A stretch of 13,588 nucleotides of DNA from JBDRZD01 sp964623395 (GCA_964623395.1 CAZUSI010000039.1:1-13588); one strand, 5' to 3'; positions 1 through 7,447 are shown, counted from the first letter of the stretch. Notes: generated by a model from the sequence alone, not told the origin. Translations and numbers: made by a program.

Positions 1-3
1 CAT
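1..3 (-). CDS. Start codon of a leftward gene leaving the window
   Basis: Read on the minus strand, positions 16 to 1 spell AAAAGGAGGAATTATG: a near-perfect Shine-Dalgarno followed by five bases and an ATG at 3-1. A promoter lies just upstream on the same strand. Only the start codon is inside the window, so the product is unknown. This gene is divergent from the + strand cluster that begins at 168. The start is well supported by the ribosome binding site and promoter together; nothing can be said about function. Confidence 0.75.
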
Positions 4-7
4 AATT

Positions 8-16
8 CCTCCTTTT
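8..16 (-). promoter_or_regulatory. Strong Shine-Dalgarno for the leftward gene
   Basis: The minus-strand sequence AAAAGGAGG ends five bases before the ATG at 3-1. It matches the anti-SD core fully and decides that a leftward gene begins at the window edge. Confidence 0.8.
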
Positions 17-24
17 AATTTTAA

Positions 25-52
25 ATAATACAGGATTTTTAAAAAAAGTCAA
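25..52 (-). promoter_or_regulatory. Sigma-70-like promoter for the leftward gene
   Basis: On the minus strand, TTGACT (positions 52-47) is separated by 16 bases from TATTAT (positions 30-25). A transcript would start near position 18, giving a 5' leader of about 15 nt that holds little more than the Shine-Dalgarno at 16-8. The -35 matches the consensus at five of six bases and the -10 at five of six. The spacer is one base short of the optimum. No operator-like dyad is obvious around it. Confidence 0.6.
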
Positions 53-128
53 GAAGATGTATAATTCCATAACATTTTGGAATAGTATTTATTTTTCAAC
101 GATTTTTAATTTTGTGGATATAATATAA

Positions 129-158
129 TGGAGATTTATATGATAAATTGATTATAAT
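129..158 (+). promoter_or_regulatory. Candidate leaderless promoter for the cation exchanger gene
   Basis: TATAAT at 153-158 lies nine bases before the ATG at 168, and no Shine-Dalgarno intervenes. A weak -35-like TGGAGA (four of six) at 129-134 stands 18 bases upstream. Transcription would begin near 165, making the mRNA leaderless or almost so. Two further TATAAT boxes, at 119-124 and 124-129, could start transcription slightly earlier but lack good -35 partners at normal spacing. The call rests on the same geometry recurring at 2268 and 7472. Confidence 0.45.
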
Positions 159-167
159 TTAAATCTT

Positions 168-1325
168 ATGGGAATATTGATTTCTTTTTTTATCACATTG
201 CCTTGGATTTTTTTTAAATTTTTAGAAATTCACTTACCACCTTATCTTGTTGCAATTTTAAGTGGATTATGTATTGCAGGGGGAGCATATCTTTTAACAG
301 TTTCAACAGAAGGAGCACAAATAGATTTTGCAAAGTCCCTTTCTTTTGCCTTCCTTGCACTTTTTGCTGTTTTACCTGAATACATTGTAGATTTTTATTT
401 TGCCTGGATGGCTCCCCATAAAAAAGGATATTCATCATATGCACTTGCAAATATGACAGGTGCAAATAGACTTTTGATAGGAATAGGATGGTCACTTGTA
501 ATATTTTTATTTGTAATAAAATCAAAAAGAAAAAAATTAAATCTTGAAAAAACATTAAATCTTGAATTAAGAGCACTTTTAATTGCAACCATTTACGCCT
601 TTATTTTATCCTTTAAAAATTCTTTAACTCTTTTAGATTCCTTAATTTTTTTATCAATATTTTTTGTTTATATTTATTATGCATCAAAATCTCATAAAGA
701 AGAAATAGAAGAGACACCATTTTTAAAAAAATTGATTTCAATAGAAAAAGCAAAAAGACTTTTTATAATAGCACTCCTTTTCTTATATGCAGGATTTTGT
801 ATCTTAATTTCAGGACATGAATTTGCAGAATCACTTGTTAAAACAGGGAAAATTTTAAGAATTGAAGAATTTTTACTTGTTCAATGGATTGCACCTCTTG
901 CTTCAGAATCACCTGAAATAATTGCAATGAGCATATTTGTCATAAAGGGTAAACCATCATCTGGTTTCAATGCACTTGTATCATCAAAAGTAAATCAATG
1001 GACACTTCTTGTTGGAACACTTCCAATAGTTTATGCAATTTCTGCTTTTTCTATTTTTGATGGACTACATATTGATTTAAGACAAAAAGAGGAAATATTT
1101 TTAACTGCTGCACAAAGTCTTTTTGCAGTAATTATTCTTGCAGATTTTGATTTTAACTTATTTGAGGGTTTTTTATTGCTTTTCCTTTTTTTACTACAAT
1201 TTTTATTCCCCCATCCAAAAATAAGAATTATAATTGCCTTTATTTATATAATATTATCAATTCTTGCTTTATTTATAAAAAACAAAAGGGAAGGATTAAA
1301 AGAAAATTTTTTAAAATTTAAATGA
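168..1325 (+). CDS. Sodium/calcium exchanger (CaCA) family membrane protein
   Basis: This is an inner-membrane cation antiporter of the CaCA/NCX superfamily, with many hydrophobic segments across 385 residues. Two diverged alpha repeats are visible. The first, residues 63-105, carries the pattern ALFAVLPEYIVDF...ANMTGANRLLIGIGW. The second, residues 240-285, carries APLASESPEIIAMS...ALVSSKVNQWTLLVG. In classic members these read roughly GTSLPE...GNVVGSN. Here the acidic residues E71 and E250 are kept but the surrounding glycines and the repeat-1 threonine are changed, so ion specificity (Na+, Ca2+ or H+) cannot be assigned. A lysine-rich stretch at 118-130 and a charged segment at 173-197 are probable cytoplasmic loops between the halves. 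ATG 168 is the only good start: an in-frame stop lies at 144-146. There is no SD, fitting the leaderless promoter. Its last four bases (ATGA) overlap the lpxK start. Confidence 0.75.
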   Translation: MGILISFFITLPWIFFKFLEIHLPPYLVAILSGLCIAGGAYLLTVSTEGAQIDFAKSLSFAFLALFAVLPEYIVDFYFAWMAPHKKGYSSYALANMTGANRLLIGIGWSLVIFLFVIKSKRKKLNLEKTLNLELRALLIATIYAFILSFKNSLTLLDSLIFLSIFFVYIYYASKSHKEEIEETPFLKKLISIEKAKRLFIIALLFLYAGFCILISGHEFAESLVKTGKILRIEEFLLVQWIAPLASESPEIIAMSIFVIKGKPSSGFNALVSSKVNQWTLLVGTLPIVYAISAFSIFDGLHIDLRQKEEIFLTAAQSLFAVIILADFDFNLFEGFLLLFLFLLQFLFPHPKIRIIIAFIYIILSILALFIKNKREGLKENFLKFK

Positions 1326-2272
1326 TTTCACCTTACGAAATTATTTTTTTAATGTACAAAATTTTTTATTTAAAAAAAAGAAAAGAATTTCCATTCCCTT
1401 CAATATGTACAGGTAGCCTTTTAATTGGAGGTGCAGGAAAAACACCATTAACGATAAAAATAGTAGAAAAATTAATAAATGAAAATAAAAAAGTTGCTGT
1501 AATTTTAAGAGGATATAAAAGAAAAATAAAAAAAGATTTAATTATAAAAGGAGAGGAATATTCACCTTATGAAATAGGAGATGAAGCATATATTTATTTA
1601 AAAAAATTTAAAGATAAAATTATAATTGGATTGTCAAAAAGAAGGGAAAAGATAGCAGAGGAAATTAAAAGGAATTTTGATATAGAGATATTTATTTTTG
1701 ACGATGCCTTTCAATATTTAAAGTATATATTTTCAAAAAATATACTTGTATTACCTTATAAAATTTTTTTTAAAAAAGAAAATTTTTTCCCATTTGGAAA
1801 ATTAAGGGAAGATTATAGCGGTATTAAAAGAGCAGACATTTTGGTTATAAATGAAAAATTTGATTTTTTAAAGGAAGAGGATAAGAAATTTATTAAAAAA
1901 ATTTTAAAAAAGTTTGGATTTGAAAAAAATTTTTATTTTATGAGTTATATTTTTAAATATTTTAAAAATTCAAAAGATGAAATTATTCCTTTAGAAAAAA
2001 TTAAAGATAAAAGGGTTTTTGCCTTTTGTGGAATTGGTGATGCGAAAAGTTTTTTTGATTTTCTTATTAAAAAGGATATAAAATTTGAAAAGATTAAATT
2101 TCAGGACCATCATTTTTATACAAAGAAAGAAATTAGTGAAATTTTTTCAAAAAAATATGATTATTTCATAACAACTGAAAAGGATATTATAAAATTTAAA
2201 GAACCACCAGAGAATTTAATATATCCTGAAATTGATGTTAAAGTTGATTTAAACCTTTTAAATTTTATATAA
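1322..2272 (+). CDS. lpxK: Tetraacyldisaccharide 4'-kinase (lipid A biosynthesis)
   Basis: LpxK phosphorylates the 4' position of tetraacyldisaccharide-1-phosphate to make lipid IVA at the inner-membrane cytoplasmic face. A membrane-associating N-terminus (about residues 1-20) is followed by a Walker A motif, GSLLIGGAGKT (residues 31-41, family form GNLTVGGTGKT). Then come LRGYKR (62-67, usually SRGYGR), IGDEA (85-89), FDDAFQYL (126-133, usually DDGLQH), PFGKLRE (157-163), a CGIGDAKSFF stretch (236-245), QDHHFY (261-266) and TTEKD (284-288). D87 and H263 or H264 are the likely catalytic Asp-His pair by family comparison. At 316 aa it is of usual length. The start overlaps the exchanger stop as ATGA, implying coupled translation. 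The glycine of DDG is alanine here, a mild deviation. Its presence implies a lipid A outer membrane. Confidence 0.93.
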   Translation: MISPYEIIFLMYKIFYLKKRKEFPFPSICTGSLLIGGAGKTPLTIKIVEKLINENKKVAVILRGYKRKIKKDLIIKGEEYSPYEIGDEAYIYLKKFKDKIIIGLSKRREKIAEEIKRNFDIEIFIFDDAFQYLKYIFSKNILVLPYKIFFKKENFFPFGKLREDYSGIKRADILVINEKFDFLKEEDKKFIKKILKKFGFEKNFYFMSYIFKYFKNSKDEIIPLEKIKDKRVFAFCGIGDAKSFFDFLIKKDIKFEKIKFQDHHFYTKKEISEIFSKKYDYFITTEKDIIKFKEPPENLIYPEIDVKVDLNLLNFI

Positions 2273-2273
2273 T
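2244..2273 (+). promoter_or_regulatory. Candidate internal leaderless promoter before the acyl-CoA synthetase gene
   Basis: TTGATT (2244-2249), an 18-base spacer and a perfect TATAAT (2268-2273) end seven bases before ATG 2281. No Shine-Dalgarno is present. Transcription would begin at about 2280-2281, giving an mRNA that starts at or next to the start codon. The -10 overlaps the lpxK stop codon, so read-through from upstream may also occur. Confidence 0.5.
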
Positions 2274-2280
2274 TTAAACT

Positions 2281-3981
2281 ATGAAAGGGAAAGAAATTCC
2301 TATTTGGGAATTTAATAAAATAGTTGATGCACTTTTATTTTCAACAAGAGAAAATCCAAATGGGATTGCAATGAAAATGAGGAAAAATGGCTTTTTTAAT
2401 GAAATCACATACTATGAACTCTGTGAAAATGTTAAAAAAGTTGCAGCTTATTTAAAATCAAAAAAATTTAAGAAGGGAGAAAGGGCTGCTATTTTAGGAG
2501 AAAATAGACCTGAATGGGGAATTTGTTATTTGGGAATATTATGGGCAGGTGGAATAGTTGTTCCCCTTGATTCAAGAGCAAGTGTTTCTGAATGGGGACA
2601 TATATTAAGACATTCTGAATCAAAGTTTTTATTTGTTTCTGAAAAATTTTATGATGAAGTTATTGAAATAAAGGATGATATTCCAGAAGTTAAAGAAATA
2701 ATATCTTTTGAATTTTTAACGCAAATATTTTCAGAAGAGAAAAAAATGGAAAAACCAGAAGAATTAGGAAGAGAAGATGTTGCAGTAATTTTATATACAT
2801 CAGGGACAACTGGACTTTCAAAAGGTATAATGCTTACCCATGATAATATTCTTTCAAATATAGAGATGATGCTAAAAGTTCTTGATGTTGACGAAAAAGA
2901 AGTATTTTTTTCAGTATTACCAATACATCATGTATTTGAAGGAACATGCGGATTTTTGGCACCGATAACACTTGGATGTCAGATTTTTTATGCTCGCTCT
3001 TTAAAATCAAAGGAACTAATTGAGGATTTAAAGAGTGCAAGACCAACAATTTTCCTTGTTGTTCCACTCTTACTTGAAAAAATGTTAATGGGGATAGATA
3101 AAAAGATAAAAAAATCAAATATTATAAAAAAGGGATTATTTTATTCATTAAAGGGAATGTCTAAATTTTTACAAACAATAAAGTTTAAAAGTTCTTCAAA
3201 AATATTATTTAAAAGGGTACAAAAAGAACTTGGACTTGATAGATTAAAATACTTAATTTCAGGTGGTGCTGCATTGCCAAGATGGATATCAAAAGAATAT
3301 GAAATCATGGGATTTCCAATTTATCAAGGTTATGGATTATCTGAAACATCACCTGTTGTAAGTGTAAATTTGCCAAATAAATGTAAAAATGAATCTGTTG
3401 GGCCTCCTCTTCCAGGTGTTGAAATAAGAATATTTGATCCTGATCCTGAAGGAATAGGAGAAATAGGAGTGAAAGGAAAAATAGTTATGAAAGGATATTA
3501 TAAAAATGAAGAGGCAACAAAAAAAGTTTTTAGAGACGGATTCCTTTTAACAGGGGATATGGGAAAAATTGATAAGGATGGATTCCTTTATGTTACAGGA
3601 AGAAAAAAATCAGTAATTGTTACAAAGGGTGGAAAGAATATTTATCCTGAAGAAATTGAAGAAAAATTGTTACAATCTCCATTTATAAAAGAAGTTCTTG
3701 TTCTTGCAAGAATACATCCAAAAACAAAAGTTGAAGAAATTCATGCAATAATTTATCCTGATTTTGAATTTATTGATGAATGGGCAAAAGAAAAGGAAAT
3801 TGAAATTACCGATGAAAAATTAAATAAAATAATTGAGGAAGAAATTGAAAAGGTAAATAAAGAACTTGCAGATTATAAAAGAGTGAGGAGTTTTTCATTA
3901 AGGGAAGAAGAATTTCCAAAAACAACAACTCAAAAGATAAAAAGATATTTATTTGAACAAGGAGGAATTGAAATAAGTTGA
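2281..3981 (+). CDS. AMP-forming long-chain acyl-CoA synthetase (FadD-like)
   Basis: This cytoplasmic or membrane-peripheral adenylate-forming enzyme activates a carboxylic acid, probably a long-chain fatty acid, to acyl-CoA through an acyl-AMP intermediate. Motifs in order are the phosphate-binding loop YTSGTTGLSKG (172-182), PIHH (214-217), GGAALP (328-333), YGLSETSP (351-358), TGDMG (424-428) with the ribose-binding aspartate D426, the hinge GRKKSVIVTKGGKNIYPEEIE (440-460), and the C-terminal region TTTQKIKR (548-555), where K552 is the likely catalytic lysine. At 566 aa it matches bacterial long-chain acyl-CoA synthetases. Substrate length cannot be read from sequence. The gene begins 8 nt after lpxK without an SD and ends overlapping the next gene as TTGA. 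A role in recycling acyl chains for membrane lipids is plausible from the lpxK neighbourhood. Confidence 0.9.
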   Translation: MKGKEIPIWEFNKIVDALLFSTRENPNGIAMKMRKNGFFNEITYYELCENVKKVAAYLKSKKFKKGERAAILGENRPEWGICYLGILWAGGIVVPLDSRASVSEWGHILRHSESKFLFVSEKFYDEVIEIKDDIPEVKEIISFEFLTQIFSEEKKMEKPEELGREDVAVILYTSGTTGLSKGIMLTHDNILSNIEMMLKVLDVDEKEVFFSVLPIHHVFEGTCGFLAPITLGCQIFYARSLKSKELIEDLKSARPTIFLVVPLLLEKMLMGIDKKIKKSNIIKKGLFYSLKGMSKFLQTIKFKSSSKILFKRVQKELGLDRLKYLISGGAALPRWISKEYEIMGFPIYQGYGLSETSPVVSVNLPNKCKNESVGPPLPGVEIRIFDPDPEGIGEIGVKGKIVMKGYYKNEEATKKVFRDGFLLTGDMGKIDKDGFLYVTGRKKSVIVTKGGKNIYPEEIEEKLLQSPFIKEVLVLARIHPKTKVEEIHAIIYPDFEFIDEWAKEKEIEITDEKLNKIIEEEIEKVNKELADYKRVRSFSLREEEFPKTTTQKIKRYLFEQGGIEIS

Positions 3982-4607
3982 AATTAAGAGATTTAATTTT
4001 TTTAATAATTATAATAATAATTTTGGGTATCTGGTTTTTATACAATAAATTCTATGTTTCTCCATTAAAAAATTATGTAAAGGAACTTGAAAAGGAAAGG
4101 GAAGTTTTTACAGAAAAATTATCAAAGGAATTAAAAAATTTAATGGAAGTAGTTCAAGTAGAAAAGAAGGAAACTTTGCCAAAAATTTTTGAAGAAGCAA
4201 AAAAAATTCTTTCAGATGAATTTTCATTAAAGGAAGAAAGAAATAAAATAGAAATTGAAATTCAAACAGATGACATATTTGAACCAGGTGGATATAAAAT
4301 TTCAAAAAAGGGAGAAGAAAAATTATCTAAACTATATGAATTTTTAACAAAAATAAATTTCAAGGAAATTGAAGTAGGAGTTCATACAGATAGAACACCT
4401 GTAAAAAGTAAGGAAGAGCTCTTTCCAACAAACTGGGAACTTTCTGCAAGAAGGGCAACAGAAATTTTAAGATATTTAATACAAAAAGGAATACAAGAAG
4501 AAAAAATTTATGCAACAGCTTATGGGAGTTCAAGGCCTGTTGAAAAATCTTTAAAGATTGAATTGCAGAAAAAAAATAGAAGAGCAGTTTTCAAAATATT
4601 CTTTTGA
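3978..4607 (+). CDS. OmpA/MotB-like peptidoglycan-binding protein with N-terminal membrane anchor
   Basis: The protein has one strongly hydrophobic N-terminal helix (residues about 6-22, with a run of isoleucines) and a charged, probably coiled-coil stretch (30-92). A C-terminal OmpA/MotB-like domain (about 95-209) follows. In that domain FEPGGYKISKKGEEKL (101-116), VGVHTD (133-138), NWELSARRATEILRYL (152-167), YGSSRPV (182-188) and NRRAVF (200-205) are the family landmarks. D138 and an arginine in SARRA are expected to hold diaminopimelate of peptidoglycan. It lacks a lipobox and a cleavable signal, so it probably stays inner-membrane anchored with the domain in the periplasm, as in MotB. 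No motA partner is adjacent, so a flagellar stator role is not supported. The start is TTG, overlapping the previous stop as TTGA, with GGAGG 12 bases upstream. Confidence 0.8.
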   Translation: MKLRDLIFLIIIIIILGIWFLYNKFYVSPLKNYVKELEKEREVFTEKLSKELKNLMEVVQVEKKETLPKIFEEAKKILSDEFSLKEERNKIEIEIQTDDIFEPGGYKISKKGEEKLSKLYEFLTKINFKEIEVGVHTDRTPVKSKEELFPTNWELSARRATEILRYLIQKGIQEEKIYATAYGSSRPVEKSLKIELQKKNRRAVFKIFF

Positions 4608-5665
4608 AAAATTATATAATAGAATTTTTAAGACTTAAAAAAAATCTTCCAACGATTGCCCATATTACTTTAAACATAAAATGTATGCATAGATGTAAAA
4701 CATGTTCTTACTGGAAAATTTATGAAAATTATAAGGACTTTGGAATGGAAAAGGAAGAAATATTTAAAATTGCTGATGATTTAATTTCCTTTGGAATTAA
4801 AAAATTTTTATTTGTTGATACTGAACCACTTTTAAGAAAAGATTTAAGTGAAATAATAAAATATATAAAAGAAAAAAATGGATATGTTCAAATTGTTACA
4901 ACCGGTATGAACTTGAATGAAGAAATTGCTAAAAATTTGGTTTCTTCAAAAGTTGATTTAATAAAATTTTCAATAGATGGATTTGATGAATTGAATGATT
5001 CTATAAGAGGTGTTAAAGGTGCTTATAAAAGAGCAATTGAGGGAATAAAAATTTTAAAAAAAATAAGAGGAGAAAAAAATAAGCCATTGATCGGTGTTAT
5101 AACATGTGTTTCAAAATTAAATATAGATAAAATAGAGATTATAAAGAAAAAAATAGATGAAGATACGGGTGGAATTGATCTCCATTTTTTTGGAAAAGTA
5201 ATTGAAATAAAAAAAGAAGTTTTTGAAAATACAAAATGGAAGAATAAAAAAGTTGGTGCATTAAATCTTTTAAAGGAAAATGAAAGTTTAAGTTTAAACT
5301 ATATTGAAACAAAAAAATTTTTAAAATTTGAAAACAAAAATAATTTTTCAAAAATAATAAATTTACTTGATAGAATTTTTTATACGAAAAAGAAAAAATG
5401 CCCATCTTTTCATCAAGTCCATATAGATGTTGAAGGGAATTTAATCCCCTGCTCTTTTTTACCTGGAATAAAACTTGGAAATTTAAAGGAAAAAAGCATA
5501 AAGGAATTATGGAGAAAAGATAAACATTTAGAATTTTTAGAATATTTAAGAAAAAAGGGATTTCCAATATGTTATGAGATATGTTGGAAGGAAAATATAT
5601 TTAATATTTTTTCAAGAAATGCAAGTTTAAGGGAATTTATATTTAAAAGGATTGGAAAATTTTAG
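4604..5665 (+). CDS. Radical SAM protein with SPASM-like C-terminal cysteines
   Basis: This is a radical S-adenosylmethionine enzyme. The [4Fe-4S]-binding motif is C27-X3-C31-X2-C34, with an aromatic residue after the last cysteine region (YWK). TTGMNLNEE (99-107) and KFSIDGFDELNDSIRGVKGAY (121-141) are the usual radical SAM strand and loop landmarks. The SAM-binding 'GGEP' position reads DTEP (72-75), an unusual substitution. A C-terminal SPASM/Twitch-like region contains C266, C283 (in NLIPC), C323 and C327, with LGNLKEKSIKELW (291-303) typical of that domain. Substrate is unknown: SPASM proteins modify peptides or proteins, sugars or tetrapyrroles, and no small precursor peptide is adjacent. 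The start is TTG in a TTGA overlap without an SD, and no better start precedes C27. A task in envelope or lipid modification is only suggested by neighbours. Confidence 0.82.
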   Translation: MKNYIIEFLRLKKNLPTIAHITLNIKCMHRCKTCSYWKIYENYKDFGMEKEEIFKIADDLISFGIKKFLFVDTEPLLRKDLSEIIKYIKEKNGYVQIVTTGMNLNEEIAKNLVSSKVDLIKFSIDGFDELNDSIRGVKGAYKRAIEGIKILKKIRGEKNKPLIGVITCVSKLNIDKIEIIKKKIDEDTGGIDLHFFGKVIEIKKEVFENTKWKNKKVGALNLLKENESLSLNYIETKKFLKFENKNNFSKIINLLDRIFYTKKKKCPSFHQVHIDVEGNLIPCSFLPGIKLGNLKEKSIKELWRKDKHLEFLEYLRKKGFPICYEICWKENIFNIFSRNASLREFIFKRIGKF

Positions 5666-5670
5666 GAGGT
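5664..5670 (+). promoter_or_regulatory. Strong Shine-Dalgarno for the Asp-box protein
   Basis: AGGAGGT lies four bases before ATG 5675 and overlaps the stop codon of the radical SAM gene. It fixes the start of the secreted protein and allows independent initiation on a read-through mRNA. Confidence 0.8.
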
Positions 5671-5674
5671 TAAA

Positions 5675-7444
5675 ATGAAGGTTTTGATTTTTTTAATAAT
5701 GAGTGAGATATTTCAGTTAAAAATTGGGAAGGAAAAAATTGAAAGCCTACTTGTTCAAAATTTCAAAGCGGAAAAAAAAGAAAACTTTTGGAATATAACC
5801 GGAAAGATAACAAAAAATATTGAAGAATATATAGTTTTTGAATATGAGGATAAGGTTTTTAAAAAGATATGGAAGGAATTAATTTTCAATTTAAAAATTA
5901 AAATTGAAGAAAAGGAAAATAAAACTTTTTTAAAAACAGAATCTGAAATATATGTTCTTGGATGGCCTGAAAAAATTTTTATACCACCTTGTTATGAAAA
6001 AAGAAAATCAAATGGAAAAATTGAAAAAGAGATAGTTGATGCAATTAAAAATAAAAAAATTATGAAAAAGATTAAAAATTATATAGAATTTGAACCTTTA
6101 AAAAGTCCACCTTTTGAACAAAATATTGACCTTATAACCCCTCCTGATGGAAAACCACAAAATGAACTTACTTGTGAAATAAAAGGTTCAAAAATTGTTG
6201 CAGGATGGAACGATTATAGGGGAAGCACAAATGTTACAGTTGGTTTTTCTTATTCTCAAGATTCAGGAAAAACATGGTCACAAAACCAATTGCCAGCAAA
6301 TGGATTATGGTATCCAGAGCAAGGAGACCCAACTTTATCATGGGGAAAAGGAGATACAGTTTATTTTGCTTTCATTACTTTTAATAGACAAACATGGCAA
6401 GGAGATATAGGTCTTTTAATATCACCTAATGGAGGAATTAACTGGACATATTCTTTAAATATAACTAATGATCCATATTTTGATGATAAACCATGGATAA
6501 GTGCTTATAATGATACAATTCTTTTAAGTTATGCAGGTGGACCAGGTTTTGATGTTTATTTTAGAAAATCAACAAATGGTGGAATAAGTTTTTCACAACC
6601 AGTTTTAATAAATACTTCCGGAAATGGTTCAATGCCAAAAAAAGGGCCTGGTGGTGAAATTTATGTTATGTGGGCACTTGATTATCCTCAAAATCCCAAT
6701 TATGATCAAGGTATATGGATAAGAAAATCTATTGATGGTGGAAATACATTTTTACCAAAAGTTCATGTCGCTGACCTTTATGATAACCAAGATCTTTTAC
6801 CATGGAGATGCTATTCAATTCCTTCAATGGATATTGATATGAATACAGGATATATTTATATTGTTTTCCAATCAACGGATCCAGGAAGAACAAACTGGGA
6901 TATTTATTTTACAAGATCACAAGATGGTGGAAATTCTTTTACAACACCTATAAGGATAAATGATGTTACACAAGGACATCAATTTTTTCCATGGGTATCA
7001 GTTGATGAATCTGGTAAAATTCATGTAATATGGTATGATACAAGGACAGGTGGATATAATCTTGATGTTTATTATTCATATTCAGAAAATTATGGGGCAA
7101 GTTTTTCACAAAGTATAAGAGTGAATGATTATACAAAACCACCTATTTGGCAAACATTTATTGGTGACTATATTGCAATCGATGTTAAAAATGGAATTGT
7201 TGCTTGCGCCTTTTGCCATCCTTCACCTGATAATTCAAGTGATGATTCATGGTTTGCAAGAATGATCTTAACATCCATTTCTGAAAGGAAATTTCATTAT
7301 ACAAAAAAGAGATTTAAAACCATAAACCCAGATTTAAAAGATAAAAAAGTTTTTGATATAAATGGAAGAGAAATTTCTTATAAGAATTTAAAAAGTGGAA
7401 TTTATTTTAAGAAAAATTTAAAAATATTAAAAATAAATTTTTAG
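5675..7444 (+). CDS. Secreted Asp-box (BNR) beta-propeller protein with sorting-domain-like tail
   Basis: This 589-aa, probably exported protein resembles sialidase/BNR-repeat proteins. Six Asp-box-type motifs (S/T-x-D/N-x-G-x-x-W/F) start at S194 (SQDSGKTW), S250 (SPNGGINW), S299 (STNGGISF), S352 (SIDGGNTF), S415 (SQDGGNSF) and S470 (SENYGASF). Their spacing of about 50-60 residues fits a six-bladed propeller over roughly 155-535. The first 150 residues are a separate charged domain, after a short hydrophobic start (residues 3-9) that is weak for a signal peptide. Residues 553-589 (KVFDINGREISYKNLKSGIYF) resemble the C-terminal type-A sorting domain of type IX secretion substrates. The sialidase catalytic triad (three Arg, Tyr/Glu) was not located, so enzymatic activity is unproven; binding or structural roles are possible. 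A strong SD decides ATG 5675. Confidence 0.78.
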   Translation: MKVLIFLIMSEIFQLKIGKEKIESLLVQNFKAEKKENFWNITGKITKNIEEYIVFEYEDKVFKKIWKELIFNLKIKIEEKENKTFLKTESEIYVLGWPEKIFIPPCYEKRKSNGKIEKEIVDAIKNKKIMKKIKNYIEFEPLKSPPFEQNIDLITPPDGKPQNELTCEIKGSKIVAGWNDYRGSTNVTVGFSYSQDSGKTWSQNQLPANGLWYPEQGDPTLSWGKGDTVYFAFITFNRQTWQGDIGLLISPNGGINWTYSLNITNDPYFDDKPWISAYNDTILLSYAGGPGFDVYFRKSTNGGISFSQPVLINTSGNGSMPKKGPGGEIYVMWALDYPQNPNYDQGIWIRKSIDGGNTFLPKVHVADLYDNQDLLPWRCYSIPSMDIDMNTGYIYIVFQSTDPGRTNWDIYFTRSQDGGNSFTTPIRINDVTQGHQFFPWVSVDESGKIHVIWYDTRTGGYNLDVYYSYSENYGASFSQSIRVNDYTKPPIWQTFIGDYIAIDVKNGIVACAFCHPSPDNSSDDSWFARMILTSISERKFHYTKKRFKTINPDLKDKKVFDINGREISYKNLKSGIYFKKNLKILKINF

Positions 7445-7447
7445 AAA

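Noticed and set aside
119..151. Tiny leader ORF (ATG 128 to TGA 151) before the exchanger
   Set aside because: Eight codons without an SD, overlapping putative promoter boxes; more likely chance than a regulatory leader peptide.
214..592. Antisense open frames over the exchanger gene
   Set aside because: Low-complexity Leu/Ile/Phe/Gln-rich translations opposite a clear membrane protein, with no SD or family motifs; typical shadows in A/T-rich DNA.
3978..4607. Calling the OmpA-domain protein flagellar MotB
   Set aside because: No MotA neighbour and no clear plug/ion-binding Asp pattern in the N-terminal helix; only the peptidoglycan-binding domain is shared.
5139..5567. Antisense open frame of 142 codons over the radical SAM gene
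   Set aside because: Its translation is dominated by Phe/Leu/Ser from the opposite strand of Lys/Glu-rich codons, and it has no start signals or recognisable motifs.
4604..5674. Peptide-maturation (RiPP) cluster around the SPASM protein
   Set aside because: No small precursor ORF, protease or transporter adjoins it; the gaps on either side are too short to hide one.
5675..7444. Calling the Asp-box protein an active sialidase
   Set aside because: Asp boxes occur in many non-sialidase propellers, and the catalytic arginine triad and nucleophile pair could not be placed.
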